From Streptomyces sp. MspMP-M5 (GTDB lineage Bacteria; Actinomycetota; Actinomycetes; Streptomycetales; Streptomycetaceae): 64,000 nucleotides of DNA. The position numbers were made by a program, and so were the translations under genes. Position 1 is the first letter of the stretch, and each line of letters starts with the position of its first letter. This document shows, one piece after another, positions 43,728 to 52,220 of this stretch. The DNA is taken from NCBI RefSeq assembly GCF_000373585.1, contig NZ_KB891951.1, forward strand, positions 82,026-146,025, read 5' to 3'. Below the pieces are notes generated by a model. The model had not been told where the DNA came from and made no database searches. It saw nothing but the letters and a program-made list of their open reading frames with translations.

Positions 43728-44354
43728 GGGCGGACTTTCCGTCGGTGGAGCGGGCGGCGGCGATGTCGGCCGCTAAGACGCTCAATCGCAACCCCCCGTT
43801 GCGAGGCGTGACGTGATCCATGCCACTTCTTTACCGACCCCTATGAACCCGAACGCCCTCACCCCACCCGCCACCCCCGGCGCCGCAAACCCACTCCTCA
43901 CGCCCACCTCACACCCCCAAGTCCCGAACATCCCCACCCAAAAGAACGAAACCCCGAGACGAAAACCCTGCCCCGCACCCTCCACGCGACTCCGCCCCCA
44001 CCCCGACCCGGACTCCGACCCTGAGTCGAGTCACCCACCTTCCCGCCCCCACTCGGCCGCGACCCGGCTCGGCCCCACTGGGCCCGGCCTCCGCCCTGGC
44101 CCGGCCCCCGCCCCGATCGTGAGCGACTCGACTTACCCGACCCGGCGAGGCACCCCTGCCCCTGCCCCTGCCCCGGAGCCCCCACCCCACCCGACCGAGG
44201 GCATCCACCCCGCCCAGCTCCGCTACCCACCCCTGCCTACGTGACCCGCAGTGACCACCTGTTTGGCGCACCCTCCCGTGAACCGGACATACCCCGAAAT
44301 GCGCCAAACTGGCCACCGCTTACCGCCTGTTCGGGCGGCGGTCGAGGAGGTGTT
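43728..44354. other. C-rich low-complexity intergenic region
   Basis: About 630 bp without a believable gene. Near the lipoprotein start is a perfect dyad TCGCAAC-N5-GTTGCGA (43786-43804), a possible operator. From about 43835 to 44235 the plus strand is strongly C-rich and poor in G. The minus strand at 43914-43939 has four G-runs with short spacers and could form a G-quadruplex. The reading frames here give only Pro/Thr-rich repeats and were not called. Confidence 0.6.
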
Positions 44355-44360
44355 GTGTCC

Positions 44361-44555
44361 ATGGCGGTCTCCATCTCGGTCATCCTCTTGCTGGTGATCC
44401 TGGTCGTGCTCTTTCTGCGCAGCGGCAAGCTGAAGATCTCGCACGCCGTCGTGTGCGGACTACTCGGCTTCTATCTGGCCGGCAGCAGCCTCGCCCCCGA
44501 CATCCACCACGGCCTCGCCGGCGCCGCCGACGTAGTCAGCAGCGTCCGCCCGTAA
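44361..44555 (+). CDS. small membrane protein, unknown function
   Basis: 64-residue protein: one clear N-terminal membrane helix (AVSISVILLLVILVVLFLRS), a basic GKLKISH turn, a second hydrophobic stretch (VVCGLLGFYLAGSSLA) and a short tail. GGAGG sits 10 bases before the ATG at 44361 and 4 bases before an in-frame GTG at 44355; either may be used. The pattern resembles small two-helix proteins common in Streptomyces. No function known. Confidence 0.75.
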   Translation: MAVSISVILLLVILVVLFLRSGKLKISHAVVCGLLGFYLAGSSLAPDIHHGLAGAADVVSSVRP

Positions 44556-45000
44556 CGCTGCCTTGCCCCCGCTCTCACCTGAAGTAAGAACGCCACCACC
44601 CTCCGTAAGGCTCCGGGAACAAATAACTCTCCGTAATCGTTGCCGAACAGAGGAAGAGGCAGAGGCACCCCGGCCCACAGCAGAACCCCAAGCCGCCCAA
44701 CGACCCCACGCACGGAGAGCGTGAACCCACGCACGGAGAGCGTGAAGCCTCGCCCCACCGAAAGAAGCACCACCCGCCCGACAGAAAGGAGTCCCGCCGA
44801 CCCCGACAGCGAAGCGGCGGAACGCCCCGGAGCACGCCCCCGGACGAAGACGCCCCGGACACCGCAGACGAGCCTCCCGGACTTGCCCAGGCTCGCCACG
44901 CCACGCACCCGGCCCCGACTAGCCTGCCGTCACCCCGCGGCGTGCCCCTCGGTGATCACCACCCCGAGGCGCCACCGGCCACCACCCCAAGCTGTCACCC
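44556..45000. other. intergenic region with no gene recognised
   Basis: About 445 bp between the small membrane protein and the glycosidase end. Open frames give Arg/Pro- or Ser/Arg-rich strings without family features. It contains one 21-bp tandem duplication (listed separately) and relatively AT-rich patches at about 44580-44640. Confidence 0.5.
44705..44746. repeat. perfect 21-bp tandem duplication
   Basis: Two adjacent identical 21-bp units beginning CCCACGCACGGAGAGCG. Each contains the imperfect dyad CACGCaCGGAGAGCGTG. Lies in non-coding DNA. Seven in-frame codons per unit, but no gene was recognised. Confidence 0.8.
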
Positions 45001-46263
45001 CTACGAGAATCCCCCCAGGCCGCCCACGCCGGAGAACACCCCCACCGCATTGGCCACCGGCCGTTCCCTCCCGTCCGTCGGATGGTTGCGCACCTCCGCC
45101 TCGCCGTACGGATCCTGGGTGACGAACGTCGAGGAGCCGCCGCCGTCCAGGTCCATCGCGTCCCGCGCGCCGAGCAGCGTCATCAGCTTGGCCAGCTCCC
45201 GCACCGTGAGGCCCGTCTGGTGCTTCCCCTTCTCCCCGTCCAGCGCCATCAGGAAGAGGGTGCGGCCGCGGTCGGCGATGCCGACGGAGGTCCGCATGGT
45301 GACGGCCGCGGTGTCCAGGCCGCGGGCCGGGCGGCCGTGCCGCAGCACGGGGAAGCCGCCGACCGCGCAGCGCAGGCGGCCCGGCAGGTGGCCGACGAGG
45401 CGGTGGCCGATGTGCACGCGCTCGCCGCGGTGCAGGGTGCGCAGGCGTCGCGCGCCCTGTTCGCGGCCGACCAGGACCACCGAACCCCGTTGGATCACAC
45501 CGGCACCCGGACGGGCGGTGGTCTGGACGACGCGGCCGTGGCGGATCGTGACCTCGGCGGTGTCGGTGTCGCAGCCGGCTCCGCGGTCGGTGTCCGTGCC
45601 GCAGACCGCGCGTTCGCGGGAGACCGCGCCCCAGAGGGGGGTGTAGGCGCCGATGCCGCCCTGGGGGAGGGCGTACTGGTTGAGTCCGCGCAGCGGCCAG
45701 GAGCCTTCGTGGCTGCGCACGGTGCCGCGCAGCGCCAGGCGGTCCAGCCGTGCGCGGTGGTCGTAGCCGATGGTGAGGACGTCCTCGGTGGTGGCGCCGG
45801 GCGGCAGGGTCGGGCCGAATCGCTGGCCGTCCGGCACCGCGGCCTTCAGCTCCCGCCCCGACTCAACCGCGGGCCCCACCGAGGAGCCGGTGACCTTGGC
45901 CTGGGGGTGCTGGGCCTCGCTGATGTCGAAGAAGTCGCCGTTGACCGCGCCGACCGCGTCCCGGTCGTCGGCCAGTTCGGACACCGGGGCCCGGGCGGCG
46001 ACCGCGGCCGGGTGGAGCAGGTCCACCGAGACCGCGGGGTCGGAGAGGTCCACGGTCAGCAGATGGCCGTGGACGATGCCGCGGGGCAGGCGCATGCGGA
46101 ACTCGGTGTAGGTCACGCCGCGGGCCAGGCGCGTCGGGGCCGTCCGGATGACACCGCCGTCGGCGGACGCCCGTGTCGCGCCCGCCGCCGTGCCGCCGGC
46201 CAGTAGGCCCCAGGCGACCGCGAGCGCCGCCACCGTCCGGAACTTGCCCAACTGCTGCTTCAC
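45001..46263 (-). CDS. secreted phosphodiester glycosidase family protein (NAGPA domain)
   Basis: Exported protein of 420 residues with a Sec signal (VAALAVAWGLLAGGTAAGA, cleavage near ASA-DGG). The NAGPA-type domain shows VGAVNGDFFDI, RHGRVVQTT, LMALDGEKG, GARDAMDLDGGGSSTFV and VANAVGVF, the residue set of the phosphodiester glycosidase family (uncovering-enzyme-like). In bacteria these act on cell-wall or sugar-phosphodiester polymers. GTG 46263 has AGGGGG 5-6 bases before it; longer frames upstream are non-coding. Confidence 0.92.
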   Translation of the reverse strand: MKQQLGKFRTVAALAVAWGLLAGGTAAGATRASADGGVIRTAPTRLARGVTYTEFRMRLPRGIVHGHLLTVDLSDPAVSVDLLHPAAVAARAPVSELADDRDAVGAVNGDFFDISEAQHPQAKVTGSSVGPAVESGRELKAAVPDGQRFGPTLPPGATTEDVLTIGYDHRARLDRLALRGTVRSHEGSWPLRGLNQYALPQGGIGAYTPLWGAVSRERAVCGTDTDRGAGCDTDTAEVTIRHGRVVQTTARPGAGVIQRGSVVLVGREQGARRLRTLHRGERVHIGHRLVGHLPGRLRCAVGGFPVLRHGRPARGLDTAAVTMRTSVGIADRGRTLFLMALDGEKGKHQTGLTVRELAKLMTLLGARDAMDLDGGGSSTFVTQDPYGEAEVRNHPTDGRERPVANAVGVFSGVGGLGGFS

Positions 46264-46421
46264 AACAGCCCCCTGACGTCGCGTCAACAATCCCAGGTGG
46301 TGGCCGCGCTCACTATGACCCGCCGATGGCGGGATTCCGAACATTCGTGGAACGGTGCCGTGTCGCCCGGGAGCGGGCGGCGGCACGGGGCCCGGGCCGT
46401 GGGCGGCCGGCCCGGCGGGCT

Positions 46422-47174
46422 TCAGGAGTCGAGCAGGTCCTCCCAGAAATCGTCCCCCTCGCGGTCCCAGAAGTCGTCTCCCTTGCGGCCCCAGAAGCCG
46501 TCGCCCTTGTGGCCCCAGAAGCCGTCGCCCTTGTGGTCCCACTTGTGGTCCCAGGAGGAGACTCCCTTGACCAGATCCATGTAGTGGGCCCAGTCCCAGT
46601 ACCGGCCGGGGTCGGTGTGGTTGGCGCCCGGGACCTCGACGTGCCCGATGATGTGCTTGCGGTCCCTGGGGATGCCGTAGCGCTCGCAGATGGCGGCGGT
46701 CAGCAGGGCGGAGCGGGTGTAGAGGCTCTCGGTGAACCACTTCGAGTCGTCGATCCAGCCCTCGTGCTCGATGCCGATGCTGCGGGTGTTGTAGTTCCAG
46801 TTGCCGGCGTGCCAGGCGACGTCGCGTTCGCGGATGCACTGGGCGATGTAACCGTCCGAGGAGCGGACGACGTAGTGCGCGGCGGCCTTGTGCCTGGGGT
46901 TCTGGAAGATCCGCAGGGTCTCCCTGAAGGTCTCCTGCGTCACATGGATCACGACGGTGTCGATGCGGTACTGCCTCGGGCGGTTGGCCGCCGTGTAGTT
47001 GCCCGAGCTGGCGGGGTGCCAGTGGACGGGCGGGTAGCCGGCGGATTTCCTGGCCCGTTTGCGGGGCGACATGGCGCCGGCCGGGGTGAGGGGGGTGAGG
47101 GCGGCGCCCGCGGCGAATGCGGCGGCGCCGGCGAGCAGCCGACGGCGAGCCGGGAAGTGCTGGTCGGGTTCCAT
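46422..47174 (-). CDS. exported N-acetylmuramoyl-L-alanine amidase (Amidase_2/PGRP) with repeat tail
   Basis: Peptidoglycan amidase of 250 residues. An Arg-rich export signal (ARRRLLAGAAAFAAGA; Tat-like) leads into an Amidase_2 domain with zinc-site pattern VVIHVTQ, AHYVVRSSDGYIAQ, DVAWHAGNWNYN, SIGIEHEGW and GHVEVPGANHTDPG. The last ~40 residues are four 8-residue repeats of the type HKGDGFWG, each with one aromatic pair and acidic/basic residues. AGGAG is 5 bases before ATG 47174. The tail may bind wall polymers; this is a guess. Confidence 0.9.
   Translation of the reverse strand: MEPDQHFPARRRLLAGAAAFAAGAALTPLTPAGAMSPRKRARKSAGYPPVHWHPASSGNYTAANRPRQYRIDTVVIHVTQETFRETLRIFQNPRHKAAAHYVVRSSDGYIAQCIRERDVAWHAGNWNYNTRSIGIEHEGWIDDSKWFTESLYTRSALLTAAICERYGIPRDRKHIIGHVEVPGANHTDPGRYWDWAHYMDLVKGVSSWDHKWDHKGDGFWGHKGDGFWGRKGDDFWDREGDDFWEDLLDS
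46440..46535. repeat. 24-bp x 4 tandem repeat encoding amidase tail
   Basis: Four 24-bp units with drift from the 5' to the 3' end of the coding strand (HKGDGFWG, HKGDGFWG, RKGDDFWD, REGDDFWE). The first two are nearly identical in DNA, suggesting recent duplication. Confidence 0.85.
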
Positions 47175-47352
47175 GCGAACTCCTGACAAGGACCGAGGGG
47201 TGGTCGCGTACATGTCATGCACAGCCGGTGCGTTCGTCTTGCGCAGCAGCACGCGCCCTGCCAAGGGAATGGCCGTTGCGTCAATGGCTTGACCAAAGAA
47301 GGTCAACCGTGAATCAAATACGCTCAACGCCCCCTGATCGGACCGCACGAAC

Positions 47353-47419
47353 GTCACCCGGGTGCCGCGCCACGCCCTGAAACTGACGGTAAGTCAGGGC
47401 AGCGCTGCACCCGGGTGAC
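47353..47419. terminator. large compound stem-loop downstream of encapsulin genes
   Basis: Outer perfect 13-bp arms GTCACCCGGGTGC / GCACCCGGGTGAC (47353-47365, 47407-47419) enclose a second 7-bp stem GCCCTGA / TCAGGGC (47374-47380, 47394-47400). It lies 41 bp after the stop of the first-listed encapsulin gene (minus strand) and probably ends that transcript. Confidence 0.8.
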
Positions 47420-47459
47420 GGGGTTTCAGGTCCGGTTCGTTTCCCCCGGTCCCGTTCGC

Positions 47460-48875
47460 TCAGCGTCCGATCTCGACGTCCTCCAGGATGCCCAGCGCGT
47501 CCGGCACCAGCACCGCCGCCGAGTAGTAGGCGCTGACCAGGTACTTGATGACGGCCTGGTCGTTGATGCCCATGAACCGCACCGACAGGCCGGGCCGGTA
47601 CTCGTCGGGGATGCCGGTCTGGTGGAGGCCGACCACGCCCTGGTTCTCCTCGCCGACGCGCATGGCGAGGACCGAGCTGGTCTGGTCCGGGTTGATCGGG
47701 ATCTTGTTGCAGGGCAGCAGTGGGATGCCGCGCCAGGCTCGTACCGGCGTGCCCTCGATCTCGGTGGTCGCCGGGTAGATGCCGCGGGCGTTCCACTCCC
47801 GTCCGATGGCCGCGATGGTCCGCGGGTGCGCCAGCAGGAACTGTGTCTTGCGGCGGCGGGAGATCAGCTCGTCGAGGTCGTCGGGGGTGGGCGGGCCGCT
47901 GCGGGTGTGGATGCGCTGCTTGAGGTCGGCGTTGTGCAGCAGGCCGAACTCGCGGTTGTTGACCAGCTCGTGTTCCTGGCGCTCGCGCAGCGCCTCGATC
48001 GTCAGCCGCAGCTGCTGGTCCAGCTGGTTCATCGGGTCGTTGTAGAGGTCGGCGACCCGTGAGTGGATCTTCAATACGGTCTGCGCGACGCTGAGTCCGT
48101 ACTCCCGCGGCGACCGCTCGTAGTCCGCGAACGTGCCCGGGAGCGTCGGCTCGCCGACGTGGCCGGCGGCCAGTTCGATGGCCGCCTCGCCGTGTTTGTT
48201 CTGTGCCGGGACGAGGGCGGTGCGGAAGCTCTCGACGTGCTCGCGCAGTGCCGCCGAACGGCCCAGCACCTCTTCGTAGTCGCCGCGGGAGAGGGTGAGG
48301 ACGGTGCCGCGGGTGGCCGCGCGGAGGGTGAACTCCCACTCGGCGTCGGCGCCGAGCAGTGCCGCGTCGCCGGCCGCGTCGCCGCCGGTGAGCAGCGCGG
48401 TCACCGTCTCGTCGCCGTACTTGCCGGTGCCGACCCGTTCGATCCTGCCGTGGGCGATCAGGATCACCTGGTCGGTCGGCGTGCCGCGCTCGGCGAGGAC
48501 GTCGCCGGGGACGACGTCCCGCTGGGCGAACCGCCCGGCCAGCTCCTGGAGGGTGGGGTCGTCGGTGAAGCCGCGCAGCGGCGCCAGCTCGCGCAACTCC
48601 TGGGGGATGACCCGGACTTCGGTGCCCTCGGTGACGAACTCCACCCGGCCGTCGCCGAGGGTATGGGTCAGGCGCCGGTTGACGCGGTAGGTACCGCCGG
48701 AGACCTGTGTCCAGGGCAGGACCCGCAGCAGCCACCGCGAGGAGATGCCCTGCATCTGCGGCGGGGTCTTGGTCGTGGTCGCCAGGTTGCGGGCGGCCGC
48801 GGTGTCGAGGCTGGACCGGTGCTGGTCGGTGCCCTCGGTCTGCGGGCCGGACGTGGGGTCCACGGATGTGGTCAT
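47460..48875 (-). CDS. Family 2B encapsulin shell protein with cyclic-nucleotide-binding-type domain (copy 1)
   Basis: Nanocompartment shell protein, HK97 capsid fold, 471 residues. The N-terminal arm ([38 protein letters not shown]) and the A-domain end ([52 protein letters not shown]) are Family 2B hallmarks. A CRP-like cyclic-nucleotide-binding domain is inserted at about 100-225 ([31 protein letters not shown]). The canonical phosphate-binding Glu/Arg pair is not apparent. It lies 139 bp downstream of a second, related copy. Both copies probably mix in one shell. ATG 48875 has only a weak ribosome site. Confidence 0.93.
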   Translation of the reverse strand: MTTSVDPTSGPQTEGTDQHRSSLDTAAARNLATTTKTPPQMQGISSRWLLRVLPWTQVSGGTYRVNRRLTHTLGDGRVEFVTEGTEVRVIPQELRELAPLRGFTDDPTLQELAGRFAQRDVVPGDVLAERGTPTDQVILIAHGRIERVGTGKYGDETVTALLTGGDAAGDAALLGADAEWEFTLRAATRGTVLTLSRGDYEEVLGRSAALREHVESFRTALVPAQNKHGEAAIELAAGHVGEPTLPGTFADYERSPREYGLSVAQTVLKIHSRVADLYNDPMNQLDQQLRLTIEALRERQEHELVNNREFGLLHNADLKQRIHTRSGPPTPDDLDELISRRRKTQFLLAHPRTIAAIGREWNARGIYPATTEIEGTPVRAWRGIPLLPCNKIPINPDQTSSVLAMRVGEENQGVVGLHQTGIPDEYRPGLSVRFMGINDQAVIKYLVSAYYSAAVLVPDALGILEDVEIGR

Positions 48876-48970
48876 GGTGAACGGTCACCTGTTCCGATCG
48901 GTGCGGGAGTCTCGGTGCGCAAATTCCGGAAAACGCGCGGGAAAGAACGGAGAAGTGGGCGGCGGGAGGC

Positions 48971-48996
48971 ACTACCGTCCCGCGCGGTGCGGTAGT
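48971..48996. other. stem-loop between the two encapsulin genes
   Basis: ACTACCG and CGGTAGT (48971-48977, 48990-48996) pair perfectly around a 12-base loop in the 139-bp gap. It could lower read-through from copy 2 into copy 1 or set a different expression level. Speculative. Confidence 0.4.
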
Positions 48997-49014
48997 TGTT
49001 TCCCGGTATTCCGC

Positions 49015-50436
49015 TCAGTGCCCGATTTCCACGTCTTCCAGGACGCCGAGTGCATCGGGTACGAGAATGGCCGCCGAATAGTAGGCGCTGACGAGGTAGT
49101 TCACGATGGCCTGGTCGTCGACGCCCATGAAGCGTACCGAGAGGCTCGGTTCGTATTCATCGGGAATTCCGCTGCGGTGCAGCCCGACCACACCCTGCTT
49201 CTCCTCGCCGGTGCGCAGCAGCAGCACCGAGCTGGTGCCCTCCTGCGTCACCGGGATCTTGTTGCAGGGGAAGATCGGCACGCCGCGCCAGGACGGCACC
49301 GAGTGGCCCATGACGTCGACCGCGTCCGGGTAGAGGCCGCGGGCGCTGCACTCCCGGCCGATCGCGGCGATCGCCTTGGGGTGGGCCAGCAGGAAGCCCG
49401 GGTCCTTCCAGACCGTGGCGAGGAGTTCGTCGAGGTCGTCGGGGGTGGGCGGGCCGCTGCGGGTGCGGACGCGCTGCCTGAGGTCGGCGTTGTGCAGCAG
49501 CCCGAACCCGGGGTTGTTGATCATCTCGTGCTCCTGGCGCTCGCGCAGGGCCTGCACCGTGAGCCGGAGCTGTTCCTCGACCTGGTTCATCGGGTCGCTG
49601 TAGAGGTCGCCGACGCGGGTGTGGGTGCGCAGCACGGTCTGCGCGACGCTGAGTTCGTACTCCCGGGGCGACCGCTCGTAGTCGACGAACGTGCTGGGCA
49701 GGGCGGGTTCGCCGTGGTGGCCGGAGGAGAGGGCGATGGCGGATTCACCGCCGGCGTCGGTCGCCGGCGCGTCGCCGTCGGCGACCGACGCGAGGTGGTC
49801 GCGCAGCGCGGGGGAGCGGTCGACGACCTCCCGGGCGGCCTCGCGCGCCAGGGTCATCACCGTCACCCGGGTCACCGCGCGGTAGCTGAACTCCCACTGG
49901 CCGTCGGTGTGGTTGAGGGCGGCGTCGCCGAGGTGGTCGCCGCCGGCCAGCGCGTCGAGGACGGTCTCGTCGCCGTATTTGCCGGTGCCGATCCGGTCGA
50001 CCCGGCCGTGTGCGATCAGCACCACCCGGTCGTGCGGGGTGCCGGCCTGGGCGATCACCTCGCCGGGGGCGTACTCGTGCTGGGTGAACCTTTCGCCGAG
50101 CGCCGCGAGGACCTCGGTGTCGGTGAATTCCCAGAGCGCGGGCAGTTCGCGCAGCTCCTCGGGGATGATCGCGACCGAGCCGCCGTCGATGGCGAAGTCG
50201 ATCCGCCCGTCGCCGACGGTGTGCGCGAGCCGTCGGTTGACGCGGTAGGTGCCGCCCGAGACCTGCACCCAGGGCAGCAGCCGCAGCAGCCAGCGGGAGG
50301 TGATGCCCTGCATCTGCGGTGCGGTCTTGGTGGTCGTCGCCAGATTCCGCGCGGCGGTGGTACTGAGGCTGGAATTCTGGCTCTCTTCGGCGTTTCCGGA
50401 CAGCGTTTCGCCGGCAATCGTCACCATGTCACCCAT
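49015..50436 (-). CDS. Family 2B encapsulin shell protein with cyclic-nucleotide-binding-type domain (copy 2)
   Basis: Second shell protein, 473 residues, same architecture as copy 1. Shared stretches include [56 protein letters not shown] and the C-terminal [13 protein letters not shown]. It differs strongly in the N-terminal 20 residues, the inserted nucleotide-binding-type domain ([19 protein letters not shown]) and the [20 protein letters not shown] segment. Starts at ATG 50436; an inner ATG at 50427 is an alternative. It follows a promoter-like TTGTGC-N18-TATCTT and lies 214 bp downstream of the xylulokinase gene. Confidence 0.93.
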   Translation of the reverse strand: MGDMVTIAGETLSGNAEESQNSSLSTTAARNLATTTKTAPQMQGITSRWLLRLLPWVQVSGGTYRVNRRLAHTVGDGRIDFAIDGGSVAIIPEELRELPALWEFTDTEVLAALGERFTQHEYAPGEVIAQAGTPHDRVVLIAHGRVDRIGTGKYGDETVLDALAGGDHLGDAALNHTDGQWEFSYRAVTRVTVMTLAREAAREVVDRSPALRDHLASVADGDAPATDAGGESAIALSSGHHGEPALPSTFVDYERSPREYELSVAQTVLRTHTRVGDLYSDPMNQVEEQLRLTVQALRERQEHEMINNPGFGLLHNADLRQRVRTRSGPPTPDDLDELLATVWKDPGFLLAHPKAIAAIGRECSARGLYPDAVDVMGHSVPSWRGVPIFPCNKIPVTQEGTSSVLLLRTGEEKQGVVGLHRSGIPDEYEPSLSVRFMGVDDQAIVNYLVSAYYSAAILVPDALGVLEDVEIGH

Positions 50437-50507
50437 CTCGTGGAGGCTGCGGCGTGGAACACCGGGAGGGCGTCAGAAATATGCCCCGGCAGCTCGCCGC
50501 CGCATCG

Positions 50508-50537
50508 AAGATAGTGGCGCTGTTTTTATCCGCACAA
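50508..50537 (-). promoter_or_regulatory. putative promoter of the encapsulin genes
   Basis: On the minus strand TTGTGC (50532-50537) and TATCTT (50508-50513) are separated by 18 bp in an unusually AT-rich patch. A transcript starting near 50500 would have a leader of about 65 bases before ATG 50436. This would let the shell genes be expressed separately from the xylulokinase. Confidence 0.45.
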
Positions 50538-50650
50538 TCGCTCGATGGGGTGGCATGGATATAAGTTTCCGTGGAAAGAGTTTAGGTTTTTTCGGTGCTG
50601 GGCAAAGTGTGCCGGGGTGATTCCGGCGGTGCAGGTGCGGGGCGCCGCCG

Positions 50651-52078
50651 TCAGCCGCCGAGCAGCGCCGCTCCGTCCGCCAGTGTGGCCGTCAGCCGTG
50701 CCCAGGCGGCGTCGTCCCGCTCCCGGGCCGGGTACTCCGCGCCGCGGGCCGTGCCCCACCGGCGCGCCACCGCCGCCGGATCCTCGCCCAGCAGCAGCCC
50801 GGCCGCCTGCGCCGCGGCGCCGAGTGCGGCCAGTTCGCCGGCCTCGGGCACCACCACCGGGCGGCCCGAGAGCCGCCGTACGGTCTCCCGCCAGGCGCTG
50901 CCGCGGGCCCCGCCGCCGATCAGCAGCAGTGGCGCACCGGGCGCGGTCTCCGGCCCCGACACCTGATCGAGGGCCCGCAGGAGGGTGAACACCGCGCCGT
51001 CGTAGGCGGCTTGGAGCAGTTGGCCGGGTGTGGTGTCGTGGCGCAGGCCGTGCAGCAGGCCCGAGGCGTGCGGGAGGTTCGGCGTCCGCTCGCCGTCCAG
51101 GAAGGGCAGCAGCACGGCGCCGCCGCCCGGCTCGACGGCCTCCCGGTCGCGGCCGAGCAGCGCCGCCACCCGGTCCACGGCGAGTGTGCAGTTGAGTGTG
51201 CAGGCCAGCGGCAGCCAGTCGCCGCGGGCGTCGGCGAAGCCGGCGACGGTGCCGGTCGGATCGGCGGGCCGGCGGGTGGTGACCGCGTACACCGTGCCGG
51301 AGGTGCCCAGGCTCAGCACCGGCTGGCCGGGGCGCAGGCCCAGGCCGAGCGCCGCCGCCATGTTGTCGCCCGTCCCGGCGGCCACCAACGCGCCGTGCGG
51401 GAGCGGGAGTTCGTCGGTGCGTACGCTGCCCGCCGCTTCTCCGGGGAGTGCGACCCGCGGCAGCATCGCGGGCGTCAGCCCGACCCGCTCCAGGGTCCCG
51501 GCGTCGTACGCCCCGGTGGACGCCGCCCACCAGCCGGTGCCGGAGGCGTCGCCGCGGTCGGTGACGGCTTGGCCGGTGAGCCGCTGGACGAGGTAGTCGT
51601 GCGGCAGCCGGACGGCGGCGGTGGCGGCCGCCGCGTCCGGCTCGTGGGCGCGCAGCCAGGCCCACTTGGCGACCGTGAACGCCGGGCCCGGCACGCTCCC
51701 GATGCGCTCCGCCCATGCCTGCGGGCCGCCGCCCTCGGCGATCAGCCGGGCGCTCTCGCGGGCCGGCCGGACGTCGTTCCACAGCAGTGCCGGGCGCACC
51801 GGCTCGCCGGCCGCGTCCAGTGTCACCAGCCCGTGCTGCTGGCCGGCGACGGAGATCGCGGACGCCTGGCGCGCGGCGGGACCGCATCGGGCCAGTGCCT
51901 CGCCCAGCGCCTGCCACCACTGCCGCGGATCGCTCTCCTTGCCGGGGCCGCCGACCGTGTGCGGTGCCTGGCCCCGGGCCAGCACCTCGCCGGTCTCCGC
52001 GTCCACGACCAGCGTCTTGGTGGACTGCGTCGAGCTGTCCACGCCGACGACCAGCGGTCCGGCCGCCTGTGCGCCCAT
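50651..52078 (-). CDS. xylB: xylulokinase (FGGY family), possible encapsulin cargo
   Basis: D-xylulose kinase of 475 residues. It shows VGVDSSTQSTKTLVVD, the substrate-side VAGQQHGLVTLD and PALLWNDVRP typical of XylB, catalytic Asp238 in AGTGDNMAAALG, LGTSGTVYAV and LLIGGGARGSAWRETV. The ATG at 52078 has GGAGGGAGG upstream, and an in-frame stop precedes it with no start codon between, so there is no N-terminal extension. Xylulose kinases are among the enzyme classes linked to Family 2B encapsulins in earlier genome surveys (from memory). It is 214 bp upstream of the shell genes on the same strand. Confidence 0.93.
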   Translation of the reverse strand: MGAQAAGPLVVGVDSSTQSTKTLVVDAETGEVLARGQAPHTVGGPGKESDPRQWWQALGEALARCGPAARQASAISVAGQQHGLVTLDAAGEPVRPALLWNDVRPARESARLIAEGGGPQAWAERIGSVPGPAFTVAKWAWLRAHEPDAAAATAAVRLPHDYLVQRLTGQAVTDRGDASGTGWWAASTGAYDAGTLERVGLTPAMLPRVALPGEAAGSVRTDELPLPHGALVAAGTGDNMAAALGLGLRPGQPVLSLGTSGTVYAVTTRRPADPTGTVAGFADARGDWLPLACTLNCTLAVDRVAALLGRDREAVEPGGGAVLLPFLDGERTPNLPHASGLLHGLRHDTTPGQLLQAAYDGAVFTLLRALDQVSGPETAPGAPLLLIGGGARGSAWRETVRRLSGRPVVVPEAGELAALGAAAQAAGLLLGEDPAAVARRWGTARGAEYPARERDDAAWARLTATLADGAALLGG

Positions 52079-52220
52079 CGGGCACCTCCCTCCGCGGCCG
52101 GTGGTGCCAGGCCCTGATCCGGGGCTCCCGGCCGCTCAGGGCCCCGGCGTGCAGCCGCATCGTAATGTGCGGGCCGCGGGCCGCGGGCGGCCTGTGGACG
52201 ACACGCGCGGCCGGTGCGGA

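Noticed and set aside
43813-44244. Pro/Thr-rich open frames in the C-rich region
   Set aside because: Low-complexity output of base composition; no ribosome site and no family likeness.
22677-46535. Short tandem repeats considered as CRISPR or minisatellite arrays
   Set aside because: The 12-bp and 24-bp units are inside coding frames and contiguous, without spacers; no CRISPR-type repeat-spacer pattern exists in the window.
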